IMG/VR virus record: IMGVR_UViG_3300042934_000202
Location: 1-25,311 of that record
Reading direction: 5' to 3' (one strand)
Origin: a virus
Length of the DNA: 25,311 nucleotides
This document shows positions 1 through 7,580 of the stretch, piece after piece; position 1 is the first letter of the stretch, and each line of letters opens with the position of its first letter. A model generated the notes under the pieces. The model was not told the DNA's origin. It saw nothing but the letters and a program-made list of their open reading frames with translations, and did no database searches. The translations under genes and the position numbers were made by a program.

Positions 1-259
1 TCTGCGCTGCACTAGCAGCCACGACCAGAACGCCGTTGGCCGCATCGGTCGCGTCAACGGTCAGATCGATCGCATCCTCATCCGGCGACTCCGCGGTAGG
101 ACGCCACTGCGACGACCACGACGAAAGTGCGGACAGATCCTCAGCCACCCATGAACCTTCATCGCCCTCAGTCGTGTACTCCCCGAACTCGAACGACTGC
201 GACCACGCATCACCCGCATACACGTTGTAAGGGGTGGAATCGATGAACACTTCAGCCAT
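1..259 (-). CDS. Tail-associated protein, 3' end outside window (partial)
   Basis: The reading frame starts with ATG at 259 (MAEVFIDSTPYNVY...) and stays open to the left edge, giving 86 residues of an incomplete protein. A GAGGGG ribosome site sits about 5 bases before the ATG, and the start overlaps the end of the upstream fibre gene by 8 bases. The visible part is acidic, rich in Ser and Trp, with short beta-like stretches and no catalytic motif. By position, directly after the fibre gene, it is probably a further tail-tip, fibre or baseplate-upper-like protein. This is inferred from context only; I do not recognise the family. Confidence 0.7.
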   Translation of the reverse strand, partial: MAEVFIDSTPYNVYAGDAWSQSFEFGEYTTEGDEGSWVAEDLSALSSWSSQWRPTAESPDEDAIDLTVDATDAANGVLVVAASAAQ

Positions 260-1061
260 TACGTCCCCTCAGTTCCTCTTCAAGACTTTCAATGCGCGCC
301 AGCAACACGGCGATCTGCGCGCCATACAGCCCGAGCTTGTCGATACCCGCCACAGCCCCGTTATCGTCGAACGTCAGAAACCGTTCCGCGTCAGTGCCGA
401 CCAGTTCGTCAGCGATCGGCCCGACGTGACGGCGATGCTTCTCGTCAGCGATGTACTCCCACTCGTACTGGGTGGGGAAAATCGACCGCAGACACGGCGC
501 CGGAACGATGTTCCGCTTCAACCTGCGAGCAGACGGGTTCGAGAACGTACCCGGAACCACGACCGTGTGAGACGACGTACCCAACATGACCTGATCGTCA
601 GCAGTTGTCGCAGCATCAGCCCCAACAGCCGTACTCCGCTCATGTTCTACCTGAGCACCCGAGCCCAACGCAGTCGCATCCTCAGCCGGCGCATACGTCC
701 CCTGACCGACAGCCACACTCCCAAACGCATACGCCTGCGCGGACATCCCAACCGCAACCGACCGTGACCCCGACGCCGTCGAACCTTGACCAGCCGCTAC
801 CGAATCATCCTCAGTCGCTTCAGCACCATCCCCCAACGCAACGGCCGCATACCCCGTCGCATGCGCGTTCACACCCAACGAAACGGACCGGACGCCGGTG
901 GCTGTAGCGTCCACACCCAGCACAATGCTGTTCGCGCCACCGCCAGCGTGGGAACTATCGTCCCCACCACCAGCGTCCGCAGTGCCCGCCTCAAGCCGTT
1001 CAACACGCTTCTTCAACCTGCGAGTCTCCGCACTCGGGTCCGAAGGATCATCAAGCGGCAT
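252..1061 (-). CDS. Tail fibre protein with YadA-like head repeats and S74-type chaperone domain
   Basis: 269 residues. After a short charged helix (about 10-27) come roughly seven repeats of the form S-V-A-x-G-x-x-A-x-A (about 44-160), the left-handed parallel roll pattern of trimeric YadA-type adhesin heads. The C-terminal part (about 175-269) looks like an intramolecular chaperone of endosialidase (peptidase S74). It has S-A-R-R-L-K-R-N-I, where Ser and Lys lie five residues apart as in the self-cleaving dyad, then GPIADELV and a terminal coiled coil. The family trimerises fibres and then releases itself. Two adjacent ATGs exist at 1064 and 1061; I chose 1061 because GGAGGT lies 5 bases before it and only 2 before the other. 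Likely a receptor-binding fibre. Confidence 0.85.
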   Translation of the reverse strand: MPLDDPSDPSAETRRLKKRVERLEAGTADAGGGDDSSHAGGGANSIVLGVDATATGVRSVSLGVNAHATGYAAVALGDGAEATEDDSVAAGQGSTASGSRSVAVGMSAQAYAFGSVAVGQGTYAPAEDATALGSGAQVEHERSTAVGADAATTADDQVMLGTSSHTVVVPGTFSNPSARRLKRNIVPAPCLRSIFPTQYEWEYIADEKHRRHVGPIADELVGTDAERFLTFDDNGAVAGIDKLGLYGAQIAVLLARIESLEEELRGRNG

Positions 1062-2136
1062 CATGCACCTCCGGAGTCACCGTCATACCCATCGAACCCG
1101 ACAAAGCCACCACACGAAGATGCTTCGTACCAGCCGACAACCGCTCATGCCCAGACGCGACCGTCGCACCAAGCAAACTCCCCGGCGCAGCAAACTCCGG
1201 ACCATCCGGGAAGATGTTCAACCCAAACGACCACGCCGACGTCGGGAATTGCAGCGCCGCGAAAGTGTGATCCGCCGCCGCCTGCAACCGGTCAGGGTCA
1301 GTCACGTCAGCGAAGTCAACCCACGTATCCCGAACACTGATCGCGGCCGGCCCCTCAATACCACCCGCGAACGCAGCCGCCGAAATCGCAGACTTCCCAC
1401 CACCACTGAACGCGGCAACACCAGTCATCTGCCGAACCACGTCCCGCGTGACCTTCAAGTCAAGCACCGGAGACGAATCCCCACGAATATCGAACGTCGT
1501 CTCCGAACCGATCTCCACCACCGGAGAACCAACAAGCGTCTCAAACCGCAGGTTCCCACCCGTCTTATACGGGCGCAGGAACACCTCGCAACCATCGTCC
1601 TCAACCTGCTGTAGATGGTCCTCGATCTTCAACCGCTCGTTGTACTTCCAGTCAGCAGAGAACCCACCCGAACCATCAGCAGGACGGTCAATGGGCAGGT
1701 ACGCGATCGCGAACAGCGGGTCGAAGATGGCGCGCACAGCACCAGCGTGCGACCGAGTCGTCACCGTGAGCACCGAGGCGGTCGGGTTGTACGCGCTCAC
1801 CGGCCACATCATGCGGTCGTTGAAATACGCCCCGCGCATCTCAACGCTAGAGAGACGAACAGTCCGAGACTTGTCGTCCCACACGTCCCGCTGAATGACA
1901 CCCGCATACGCTACGTGGTCGGTAGCCGCCCACTCCTGAGTGATCGTGTAACGGTTCCCGAGCGTCAGTTCTTCAACGTCCGCCTGGGACAGACCCGACC
2001 CGAACGCACGCACCGTGTGATAAGCCGAACCCTGCCCAGTGATCCGCGTCTGCCAGTCGGCATCACTGCACGGAAGCGTCCCCGCGTACGCACCGTCATG
2101 CGTGTAGTAGACCTTGTTCACCCACTCGTCGGTCAC
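1051..2136 (-). CDS. Minor tail protein (tail tip/baseplate hub-like)
   Basis: 361 residues from a GTG at 2136, which forms a GTGA overlap with the preceding stop and has AAGGTG 8 bases upstream. An in-frame ATG at 2169 would add 11 residues but has a deeper overlap. The protein is beta-rich with few charged clusters. It contains an Asp/Gly-rich middle (residues around 230-280) typical of siphoviral tail-tip proteins. It lies after tape measure and distal-tail genes and before the fibre gene, the usual place of the tail-associated lysin/hub component. I see no peptidase or lysozyme motif, so only a structural role is proposed. Confidence 0.75.
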   Translation of the reverse strand: MTDEWVNKVYYTHDGAYAGTLPCSDADWQTRITGQGSAYHTVRAFGSGLSQADVEELTLGNRYTITQEWAATDHVAYAGVIQRDVWDDKSRTVRLSSVEMRGAYFNDRMMWPVSAYNPTASVLTVTTRSHAGAVRAIFDPLFAIAYLPIDRPADGSGGFSADWKYNERLKIEDHLQQVEDDGCEVFLRPYKTGGNLRFETLVGSPVVEIGSETTFDIRGDSSPVLDLKVTRDVVRQMTGVAAFSGGGKSAISAAAFAGGIEGPAAISVRDTWVDFADVTDPDRLQAAADHTFAALQFPTSAWSFGLNIFPDGPEFAAPGSLLGATVASGHERLSAGTKHLRVVALSGSMGMTVTPEVHDAA

Positions 2137-2558
2137 GGGAGCAACACCTTCGTCGGGTCCGGCGCCCACAACTGCAATCGGTACCGCGCCTGCATCCCAT
2201 ACATCTCGATGACGACCTCCGGGGAACCATGCCGGCGAACCTCCGACGTGTACGTCCCCGTCGCCTGCTCAACCGTGAAAGTGCCCATCCCGCCATCCGC
2301 AAGCAGATCCTCGAGCGCCTTCATCGCAACCTCAAACGCCGCAGGATCATCGTCGGTCAGAATGAGACCCGTGAGGGTGATGAGCCGTGGCCCGAGGTGT
2401 CCGGGAGCGTCGAAGTCACCGTCGCCGTTCGGGCGTGGGATGGTCTCGCGACGCATCTCCACACCCTCAAACCAGCCCTTCAACCCGTCGTCCTCGATCG
2501 TGTAGGTTGCCGCACCCCCACCGCCAACGAACGTCAGCCCACCAAGAGTCGCGATCAT
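2133..2558 (-). CDS. Distal tail protein (Dit-like)
   Basis: 141 residues. The pattern 'R-E-T-I-P-R-P-N-G-D-G-D-F' followed by 'G-P-R-L-I-T-L-T-G' and a C-terminal beta region ending in 'LQLWAPDP' matches the N-terminal belt domain of siphovirus Dit/tail-component proteins, which form the hexameric ring joining tail tube to tail tip. It is shorter than classical Dit proteins (about 250 residues), so an extra galectin-like domain is absent. Start ATG overlaps the tape measure stop as TGATG and is preceded by GGGGGAA. The call rests on motif and position. Confidence 0.75.
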   Translation of the reverse strand: MIATLGGLTFVGGGGAATYTIEDDGLKGWFEGVEMRRETIPRPNGDGDFDAPGHLGPRLITLTGLILTDDDPAAFEVAMKALEDLLADGGMGTFTVEQATGTYTSEVRRHGSPEVVIEMYGMQARYRLQLWAPDPTKVLLP

Positions 2559-5305
2559 CAGTTCCCCCTAGCTGTGAACGCCATCCGCTCCGCAGCGATA
2601 CGGGCGATCTGCGCTTCACTCATGCCCGGTGCCGGGTAGATGTTCTGCGTGACCTGCTGCACGGTCCCCGCCGCTCCCCCGCCGATCCCACCGGAGTGCA
2701 GGGCATCACGGAACGCGTAGACGGAGTGCTGACCACCCATCGCGTCCACATCCGCGGCGGACAGCACATGCTCACCATCCGAAAGTGCAAACAGGCCCGC
2801 CGTGTCATCCTTCGGCCCACCGGGGCCATAAATCGCGCCACCATCAGCACGACCCGGACCCTGCCACTCAGCCGACCCGCGAACCGGAACCGTAATCGTT
2901 GTCCCGTCGAACATCGTGATGAGGCGTGTCATCGCCTGCTCTGCCCCGGACGTATCGAGGTTCGCAACCGTGTTGATGTTCTCGGGGATGAGCCCCAACT
3001 CATCGGCGTATGCCTCCGCAGCTTCCCCGGTAATACCGAACTGCTCAAGCTGCTTGATGAGTTCCTCGCGTCCCGCGGCAATAACGCCGTTCGCGTCCTC
3101 CTGTGACCCCGTCTGCTCGTAAGTAGCCGCAGACAGTTCCAACGTGGACTCAGCGAGATCGTCGAGCGACGACTCAGCGTCACGCCCGAGCTGGGTCGCG
3201 ATGTCGAGGGTGGGAATGAACCCATCCAACGACGCAACGAACCCGTCAAGGGTGCCGTTAGCCGCCAGGTACGCGTCCTGCTGCGGCTTGATGAAGTCAT
3301 CGATCTGCCGCTGAACCGCGTCTGACACGTCATCTGTCGCCTGCTCGAACTGACGCTGGGCATCACGCACACTTAGAGTCGCAGAACCGAAGTTGCGGAT
3401 CTGGTCGGCCAGGTCGTCGATACCATCACCGGTCGCCTCGGCCTGACCGGCCAAGGCACGCAAGGCGTCCTCGTTGTCTTTCGTGGTGTCTTCCGAGTCG
3501 CCGAGCGCCAGGTCAAGAAGATTCTGCCCTTCCGCCGCGACACCCGCCGCCGTCGCCTGGTCAGTGAGCGCCGACTTGTACGCCGGCATCTGGCCCAGCA
3601 GAAGCTCCTGTTGCTTCTCCGTGAGTTCAGCGCTCTCAGCGAGCAACCGGAACTGCCTCTGTGCCGCAGGAAGATCCGACTCCGCAACCTTCGCGAGCTC
3701 GTCGCCAAGCAGACGCAGGTTCGAGATGGTCGAGTTGCCGATGATGTCAGAGGCGCCCGTAGCGCCGCCACGGTCCAACACGTCGCCCAGTTCCTCGAGC
3801 TGCTTCGTCGCCAGTTCGATCCCAGAGCCACCGAACTTGCCCGCAGAAGCGGCCAGCAGATCGACCGCGTTACGGGCCGACGTGACCTTATTCGCGACAA
3901 CCTCAGCCTCGGGACCAACGTTCTTCAACGCGTCAGTGAGCGCGTCCAGCGCGACCGTTCCGACAGCGATCCCAGCGAGCGCACCGCCACCAATCTTCGC
4001 GATCAGGCCAAGGCCCTTCGCCGCAGCCTGAGCCTTCGGGCTCATCAACTCGAGCGCCGCATTGAACTCAGCAACCTTCGGAATCAGCAGCAGGTAAGCA
4101 CCATAGGCGAGCCCACCCGCCGAAGCGACAGCACCAAGCCAGAACACGGCCTGCTGACCCGCAGCAGGCATCTCGTTGAACTTGTCAACAAGGTCCGTGA
4201 TGCCCTGCGTGAAGAAACGCAGAGGACCATCCGCAGCCTCACCCATCGAAATCAGGGCAGTGTCAACGGCGCCGTTCAGCGCTTCCCAGTCACCCTTCAG
4301 GTTGTCGAGCTTGGTTGCCGCAGTCTCAGCCGCATACCCGGCGTCATCAACCTCGTTCGTCCAGTCCTCGATGCCCTCCGCGCCCTCTTCGTAGAGAACC
4401 GTCGCCCCACGAATCGCGTCCTGACCGAAGATCATCGCCAGCGTGGTCTGCTTCTGCTCGTCCGTCATCCCCGCAAGGGACGTTTCGAGCTCGCCGGCCA
4501 GACCAGACAGGCCAATGAACTTGCCCTGAGCGTCGTACGCCTCGAACCCGATCTCCTTCATGAGATCGCGGACTTCACCAGTCGGGTTCGCGAGGCGCAG
4601 AAGCATCGTCCGGAACGACGTACCAGCATCGGAACCGAGTAGACCCGCCGACGCGAACGCCGCCAGAGACCCAACCGTCTCCTCAACGGACACACCAAAC
4701 TGGTCGGCAACCAGACCCGCCTGACCAAGCGCCTGCGAGATGTCGCCAACGTTACCCATGGCCTTACCCGCGCCCGCCGCCAGAAGGTCAGCGACATGCG
4801 TGGCATCGCTACCGTCAAGGCTGAACTGCTGAAGCGTGGTCGCAGCAATTTCCGCGGCCTCAGCGACACCAATACCAGCAGCCGCAGCAAGGTCCAGAGA
4901 CCCCGTCAGCGCACCACCCAGGATCTCCGACGCCCCAAGACCAGCCTTCGCCAGTTCCTCGATCGCGTTCGCCGACTCCGTGGCAGAGAACACCGTTGTG
5001 GCGCCAGCTTCGAGCGCCGCATCACGCAGCCCCTCAATGTTGTCGCGCGCATCCTCACCAGTCGCCGCAACGTTCGACATCGCCTGGTCGAACTCTCCGA
5101 ACTTCGCGACCGCAACACCCAGCCCGGCCGCAATAACCGCACCCGACGCCAGCGCAGTGCGACCAAGGAGCGTGAACGCTTCCCGCTGCTTCGCAAGCTT
5201 CTGAGCCTCAGTAGCCGTCTCACGGGTCGCCTTCGCGGCCTTGTTCATCCCATCGACGTACTGCTGGTACCCAATCGCCAGCTCAGCCTTGACCTGCCTA
5301 GTCAT
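2558..5305 (-). CDS. Tape measure protein (TP901 family)
   Basis: 915 residues from the ATG at 5305 (MTRQVKAELAIGYQQ); GGAGG lies just upstream. A farther in-frame ATG at 5365 lacks a ribosome site and would run into the divergent gene. The N-terminal 300 residues carry the TP901 core (FGEFDQAMSNVAATGED... through 'IFGQDAIRGATVLYEEG'). Hydrophobic Ala/Gly-rich segments occur near residues 25-50, 385-415 and 430-455, followed by a long alpha-helical, Asp/Gln-rich region. Tape measure proteins set tail length and are ejected into the host envelope; at about 1.5 angstrom per residue this predicts a tail near 135-140 nm. The C-terminus contains a PAPGMSE motif shared with a capsid-neighbour gene (see repeat entries). 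Confidence 0.95.
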   Translation of the reverse strand: MTRQVKAELAIGYQQYVDGMNKAAKATRETATEAQKLAKQREAFTLLGRTALASGAVIAAGLGVAVAKFGEFDQAMSNVAATGEDARDNIEGLRDAALEAGATTVFSATESANAIEELAKAGLGASEILGGALTGSLDLAAAAGIGVAEAAEIAATTLQQFSLDGSDATHVADLLAAGAGKAMGNVGDISQALGQAGLVADQFGVSVEETVGSLAAFASAGLLGSDAGTSFRTMLLRLANPTGEVRDLMKEIGFEAYDAQGKFIGLSGLAGELETSLAGMTDEQKQTTLAMIFGQDAIRGATVLYEEGAEGIEDWTNEVDDAGYAAETAATKLDNLKGDWEALNGAVDTALISMGEAADGPLRFFTQGITDLVDKFNEMPAAGQQAVFWLGAVASAGGLAYGAYLLLIPKVAEFNAALELMSPKAQAAAKGLGLIAKIGGGALAGIAVGTVALDALTDALKNVGPEAEVVANKVTSARNAVDLLAASAGKFGGSGIELATKQLEELGDVLDRGGATGASDIIGNSTISNLRLLGDELAKVAESDLPAAQRQFRLLAESAELTEKQQELLLGQMPAYKSALTDQATAAGVAAEGQNLLDLALGDSEDTTKDNEDALRALAGQAEATGDGIDDLADQIRNFGSATLSVRDAQRQFEQATDDVSDAVQRQIDDFIKPQQDAYLAANGTLDGFVASLDGFIPTLDIATQLGRDAESSLDDLAESTLELSAATYEQTGSQEDANGVIAAGREELIKQLEQFGITGEAAEAYADELGLIPENINTVANLDTSGAEQAMTRLITMFDGTTITVPVRGSAEWQGPGRADGGAIYGPGGPKDDTAGLFALSDGEHVLSAADVDAMGGQHSVYAFRDALHSGGIGGGAAGTVQQVTQNIYPAPGMSEAQIARIAAERMAFTARGN
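2605..2644 (-). repeat. Copy 1 of a 40-bp repeat encoding the PAPGMSE peptide
   Basis: This 40-base stretch at the 3' end of the tape measure gene matches 8908-8947 at 33 of 40 positions by my count. Both copies are in frame and encode I-x-P-A-P-G-M-S-E-x-x-I-x-R-(I/V). Confidence 0.8.
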
Positions 5306-5355
5306 GCACCCTCCAGGGATGTATCGCGACCGGCAGTCCGGTACTGTTCGGTTGC

Positions 5356-5550
5356 ATGAGGGCAAAGACCGTCACGGGCGCAGCACTAATAGCGGTCGCC
5401 GTGCTGCTCGCCGGCGTGACGGTCTACATGACCCTCGGACTGGACCTGCTACGAACCCTGTGGCTCTACACGCCCTCATGGGTGCTGCTGGTCATCGGGG
5501 TGTTCACGATCGTTTCTGCACGTCCCACACCAGCGAACCCAGATCGGTAG
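5356..5550 (+). CDS. Small two-helix membrane protein on the opposite strand
   Basis: 64 residues with two strongly hydrophobic segments (about residues 7-27 and 37-56) separated by a short loop, and a positively charged N-terminus (MRAKTV). It fills the only real gap in the minus-strand tail operon and overlaps the end of the tail chaperone frame tail-to-tail by 47 bases. Codon third positions are mostly G or C, as in neighbours. There is no ribosome site. A TACTGT box at 5342-5347, 8 bases before the ATG, would place transcription start close to the start codon, so the mRNA may be leaderless. Role unknown; holin-like or superinfection-exclusion proteins have this topology, but nothing here proves either. 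Confidence 0.65.
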   Translation: MRAKTVTGAALIAVAVLLAGVTVYMTLGLDLLRTLWLYTPSWVLLVIGVFTIVSARPTPANPDR

Positions 5551-6279
5551 CCTTCGGGTTCTCCGCTTCGTACGCCGCACGCGCCTGATTCATCGCACGC
5601 ATCGCCCAGTCCTGACGCGGCTTAGCCACAAACGCGAACTGGTTGTCCGGGTCGGTCGCCTCCGCGACCGTGTACCCGTGGGGGCCACGCCGAACCCGGG
5701 CACGACGGCGCGCCTCAAGCAACGCAGCAACGTCCAGGGGCGAGAACTCCGCCTCACGGATCGTCACCGAGCTCACCAGACGGTCACCGTCGTACTCGTA
5801 AGTCGTCACCTCGGCTGGTTCCCAACCAGAGAGTCGGCGCGGTGAGACACCTATCTCGAGGGCTAGTTCCGCTTCTTCCTGGAACCGGCCCCCGAGGAAG
5901 CTTTTCCCAGTGTGAGAATCCTCGCCGCAGGCCCCTGCTGGTTCAGTCCCCACAGTTTCAGGGTGACCGTCTCCCGCCAGGGAGCGTCGAGGAATCCGTA
6001 GAACTCGGCCCACTCCGCGGCGGTCGGGTGTTCCCCGTCCACGGTGAGCTTGTCCACCGGATACGCGGCAGCGGCAGCGTCAAGGTTGTAGCCGAGGTTC
6101 GAGTCCAACTGCGCGCCCTTGCGGGGCGGGTGTACCGCGGTGATCGCGGACCACTCAGCGCCCAGCAGCTTCGTGAACGTCAGCGCGACCATCTGCCCGC
6201 CTGCGACCACGTTTGCCGAGTCAGTGACGGGCTCTGCCGCCTCCGCTCGAGCCTTCTCAATCAGTTCCTGAATGCTCAT
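5504..6279 (-). CDS. Tail assembly chaperone fusion (G-T-like), made by -1 frameshift
   Basis: This is the extended product of the tail chaperone pair. Translation starts at ATG 6279, reads 126 codons in the first frame, slips back one base on GGGAAAA (minus strand 5908 to 5902) and continues for 132 codons to the TGA at 5504, giving about 258 residues. The downstream frame has no good start of its own near the junction and its sequence (SFLGGRFQEEAELALEIG...) continues smoothly from the slip. This is the arrangement of lambda G/GT and most siphophages, where the fusion chaperones the tape measure protein during tail assembly. It lies directly upstream of the tape measure gene, as expected. 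The Thr-like C-terminal part is rich in Ala and Arg. Confidence 0.85.
5863..6279 (-). CDS. Tail assembly chaperone (G-like, unshifted product)
   Basis: 138 residues from ATG 6279 (MSIQELIEKARAEAAE). A GTG at 6288 is in frame, but AGGTGGAG lies just before the ATG and overlaps the GTG, so the ATG is preferred. The unshifted product ends in a basic tail (GSRKKRN) at the TAG. The alpha-helical start and the central 'AEWSAITAVHPPRKGAQLDSNLGYN' stretch fit the actinophage tail chaperone family that sits between major tail and tape measure genes. It acts in the cytoplasm on tape measure protein and tube subunits and is not part of the virion. Confidence 0.85.
   Translation of the reverse strand: MSIQELIEKARAEAAEPVTDSANVVAGGQMVALTFTKLLGAEWSAITAVHPPRKGAQLDSNLGYNLDAAAAAYPVDKLTVDGEHPTAAEWAEFYGFLDAPWRETVTLKLWGLNQQGPAARILTLGKASSGAGSRKKRN
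5902..5908 (-). promoter_or_regulatory. -1 programmed ribosomal frameshift slippery site GGGAAAA
   Basis: On the minus strand the codons read CTG GGA AAA GCT, so G-GGA-AAA is an in-phase X-XXY-YYZ heptamer. Slipping to GGG AAA leads into the long downstream frame (AGC TTC CTC...). The sequence after it (GGGGGCCGG... and later CCGG-type complements) could form a stimulatory stem, which I did not fold. Confidence 0.9.
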
Positions 6280-6309
6280 GTTCTCCACCTATTTCCACCG
6301 TGGAGGGAA

Positions 6310-6347
6310 CCGGGCTGGGTGGACGGTGGAGGAACCACCCAGCCCGG
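6310..6347 (-). terminator. Perfect 13-bp hairpin after the major tail gene
   Basis: Arms CCGGGCTGGGTGG (6310-6322) and its exact complement (6335-6347) flank a 12-base loop, starting 6 bases after the major tail protein stop. There is no T-run on the minus strand, so it may stabilise the 3' end of the abundant tail-tube message or reduce read-through rather than stop transcription fully. Confidence 0.6.
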
Positions 6348-6353
6348 GGCTTG

Positions 6354-6836
6354 TTACGCAGCGATCGCGACGTCGTCCTCGGTGATGTCGATCACGAACA
6401 GCGTCTGCGTCAGGGTCTGCACACCGTTCTCGACGGGCGAGTCCTTACGCTGCTTGCCGCACTCAACGGTGATGACATCGACAACCTGCGCCGCCGCCCA
6501 AACCGTCGAGTTCGGAAGCGAGTAGCGGAGAGTCAGGTGACCCTTCGTGCCCTGAATGAGCGTCGCCGCAGCCACATCCGCGTCGTCACCGAACACGTAC
6601 TGCACCTCGACGGTCTCCGTGATCTTGCCGGGACGCTCAAGGATCTGCTTCAGCGTCAGCCGCGGGTCTTCGATCCGGGCCTCGTTGATCGTGCGCGTGA
6701 GCGTCTTCAGCGAGTACGTCAGGTCGACGCCCGCAATGAGGTCCGCCGCGGACTTCGGGTCGTCGGCCTCCGCAGTCCATGTGATGCGAAGGTTGTCGTC
6801 CCAGTTCACGGACTGGGGAACGTCCTCAAGAGCCAT
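6354..6836 (-). CDS. Major tail protein (tail tube subunit)
   Basis: 160 residues from ATG 6836 (MALEDVPQSVNWDD), with GGAG 7 bases upstream; a longer frame to 6875 lacks support. The protein is beta-rich with few cysteines. It sits between the completion/connector genes and the tail chaperones, which is the fixed position of the tube protein in siphophages. The stretch 'TETVEVQYVFGDDADVAAATLIQGTKGHLTLRYSL' resembles actinophage tube proteins. It is followed at once by a strong hairpin, consistent with a highly expressed gene. No extra Ig-like domain is present. Confidence 0.8.
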   Translation of the reverse strand: MALEDVPQSVNWDDNLRITWTAEADDPKSAADLIAGVDLTYSLKTLTRTINEARIEDPRLTLKQILERPGKITETVEVQYVFGDDADVAAATLIQGTKGHLTLRYSLPNSTVWAAAQVVDVITVECGKQRKDSPVENGVQTLTQTLFVIDITEDDVAIAA

Positions 6837-6837
6837 G

Positions 6838-7110
6838 TCAGTTCTCCTCTGTCTTGTCGCCCGTGGGCGGCTCAATGGACACGGTCGTGTCCGGTGTCTC
6901 CGCCACGGGGCGGAAGGTCTTTGAAAGCGCCGCCTTCCAGCGACGCCAATGCGCCTCGGTCACCGTCACCCGGTTCCCGTGCGCGTCCTCGATCTCGATG
7001 AACCCGGCCGACGCGAGCGCGGCGAGGGCTTCCCGTCCGAGCGTGTTTGCGTCAGCCGCGGACAGGACGGTTTCGCCCGACTCGAGGCGTGCTTCGATTC
7101 GCTTCGCCAT
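6838..7110 (-). CDS. Small hypothetical protein before the major tail gene
   Basis: 90 residues from ATG 7110 (MAKRIEARLESGETVLSAADA), which has AAGGGGG 5 bases upstream. An in-frame ATG at 7173 overlaps the previous stop as ATGA but would translate through a terminator-like hairpin and lacks a ribosome site. The middle 'ALAALASAGFIEIEDAHGNRVTVTEAHW' reads like a short winged or ribbon domain; the C-terminus is acidic. Proteins of this size between tail terminator and tube genes are common in actinophages and usually uncharacterised. A structural or assembly role is inferred from position only. Confidence 0.7.
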   Translation of the reverse strand: MAKRIEARLESGETVLSAADANTLGREALAALASAGFIEIEDAHGNRVTVTEAHWRRWKAALSKTFRPVAETPDTTVSIEPPTGDKTEEN

Positions 7111-7132
7111 GCGGACCCCCTTAACTGGAGAA

Positions 7133-7153
7133 GCCCCCGCACGCGGCGAGGGC
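7133..7153 (-). terminator. Terminator-like hairpin in the connector/tail gap
   Basis: On the minus strand GCCCTCGC pairs with GCGGGGGC (one G-T pair) around a 5-base loop, followed by TTCTCC. The form resembles actinobacterial factor-independent terminators, but the T-run is weak. It lies between a stop at 7170 and the preferred start at 7110. Confidence 0.45.
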
Positions 7154-7169
7154 TCCTGCGAACTAGTGG

Positions 7170-7580
7170 TCATACGGGATCAGCCGACCAACCCACCTCA
7201 ACAACCGCGTACACGATCGTCGGCTGCGGGTCCGTCTGCACCTGAATAGGCAACGGCGACGAGAACCAGAGCGGCTTCGACCGCTCACCCGCCACCGTCA
7301 GAGTCACCCCGACACCACCCGGGTAAAGCTTCGTTTCGAGCAGATCAACGAGCACCTGAACCTGCTCAGCAGTGCCGCCGACAACGTGACCGGTGTACCG
7401 CGGGTTCTTCCGAGACCGCGGCCCTGTAATACCCGTCTGCTCGTTCTCCCCCTGCGCCGGATGCCACACGATGTACGGCGTGGCCGTCTCATGCGGTGCG
7501 AGGGTGATGAACGTCTTCGTGGCGAACGCCGTAATCTCCTGCGTCTTCGCCTTCAACGCGTCAGTGTGCTTCTTCGACAT
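7170..7580 (-). CDS. Tail terminator/completion protein (gpU-like)
   Basis: 136 residues from ATG 7580; a GTG directly before it at 7583 is an equal alternative, and GGAAGG lies 7-10 bases upstream. The start overlaps the previous stop (TGATG). The pattern 'FITLAPHETATPYIVWHPA...QVLVDLLETKLYPGG...YAVVEVGW' matches the tail-completion fold (helix with a beta-sheet) found between the HK97 gp10-like protein and the tube gene. Family members cap the tail tube as a hexameric ring and join it to the head. Function is by position and overall pattern. Confidence 0.75.
   Translation of the reverse strand: MSKKHTDALKAKTQEITAFATKTFITLAPHETATPYIVWHPAQGENEQTGITGPRSRKNPRYTGHVVGGTAEQVQVLVDLLETKLYPGGVGVTLTVAGERSKPLWFSSPLPIQVQTDPQPTIVYAVVEVGWSADPV

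Noticed and set aside
252-1061. Repeats in the fibre gene as a possible tandem DNA repeat or CRISPR-like array
   Set aside because: The repeat exists at protein level (S-V-A-x-G) with divergent DNA and no spacers; it is a structural protein repeat.
234-1614. Several plus-strand open frames across the fibre and tail-tip genes
   Set aside because: His/Pro/Arg-rich compositions caused by GC-rich codon bias on the other strand; no ribosome sites and heavy overlap with real genes.
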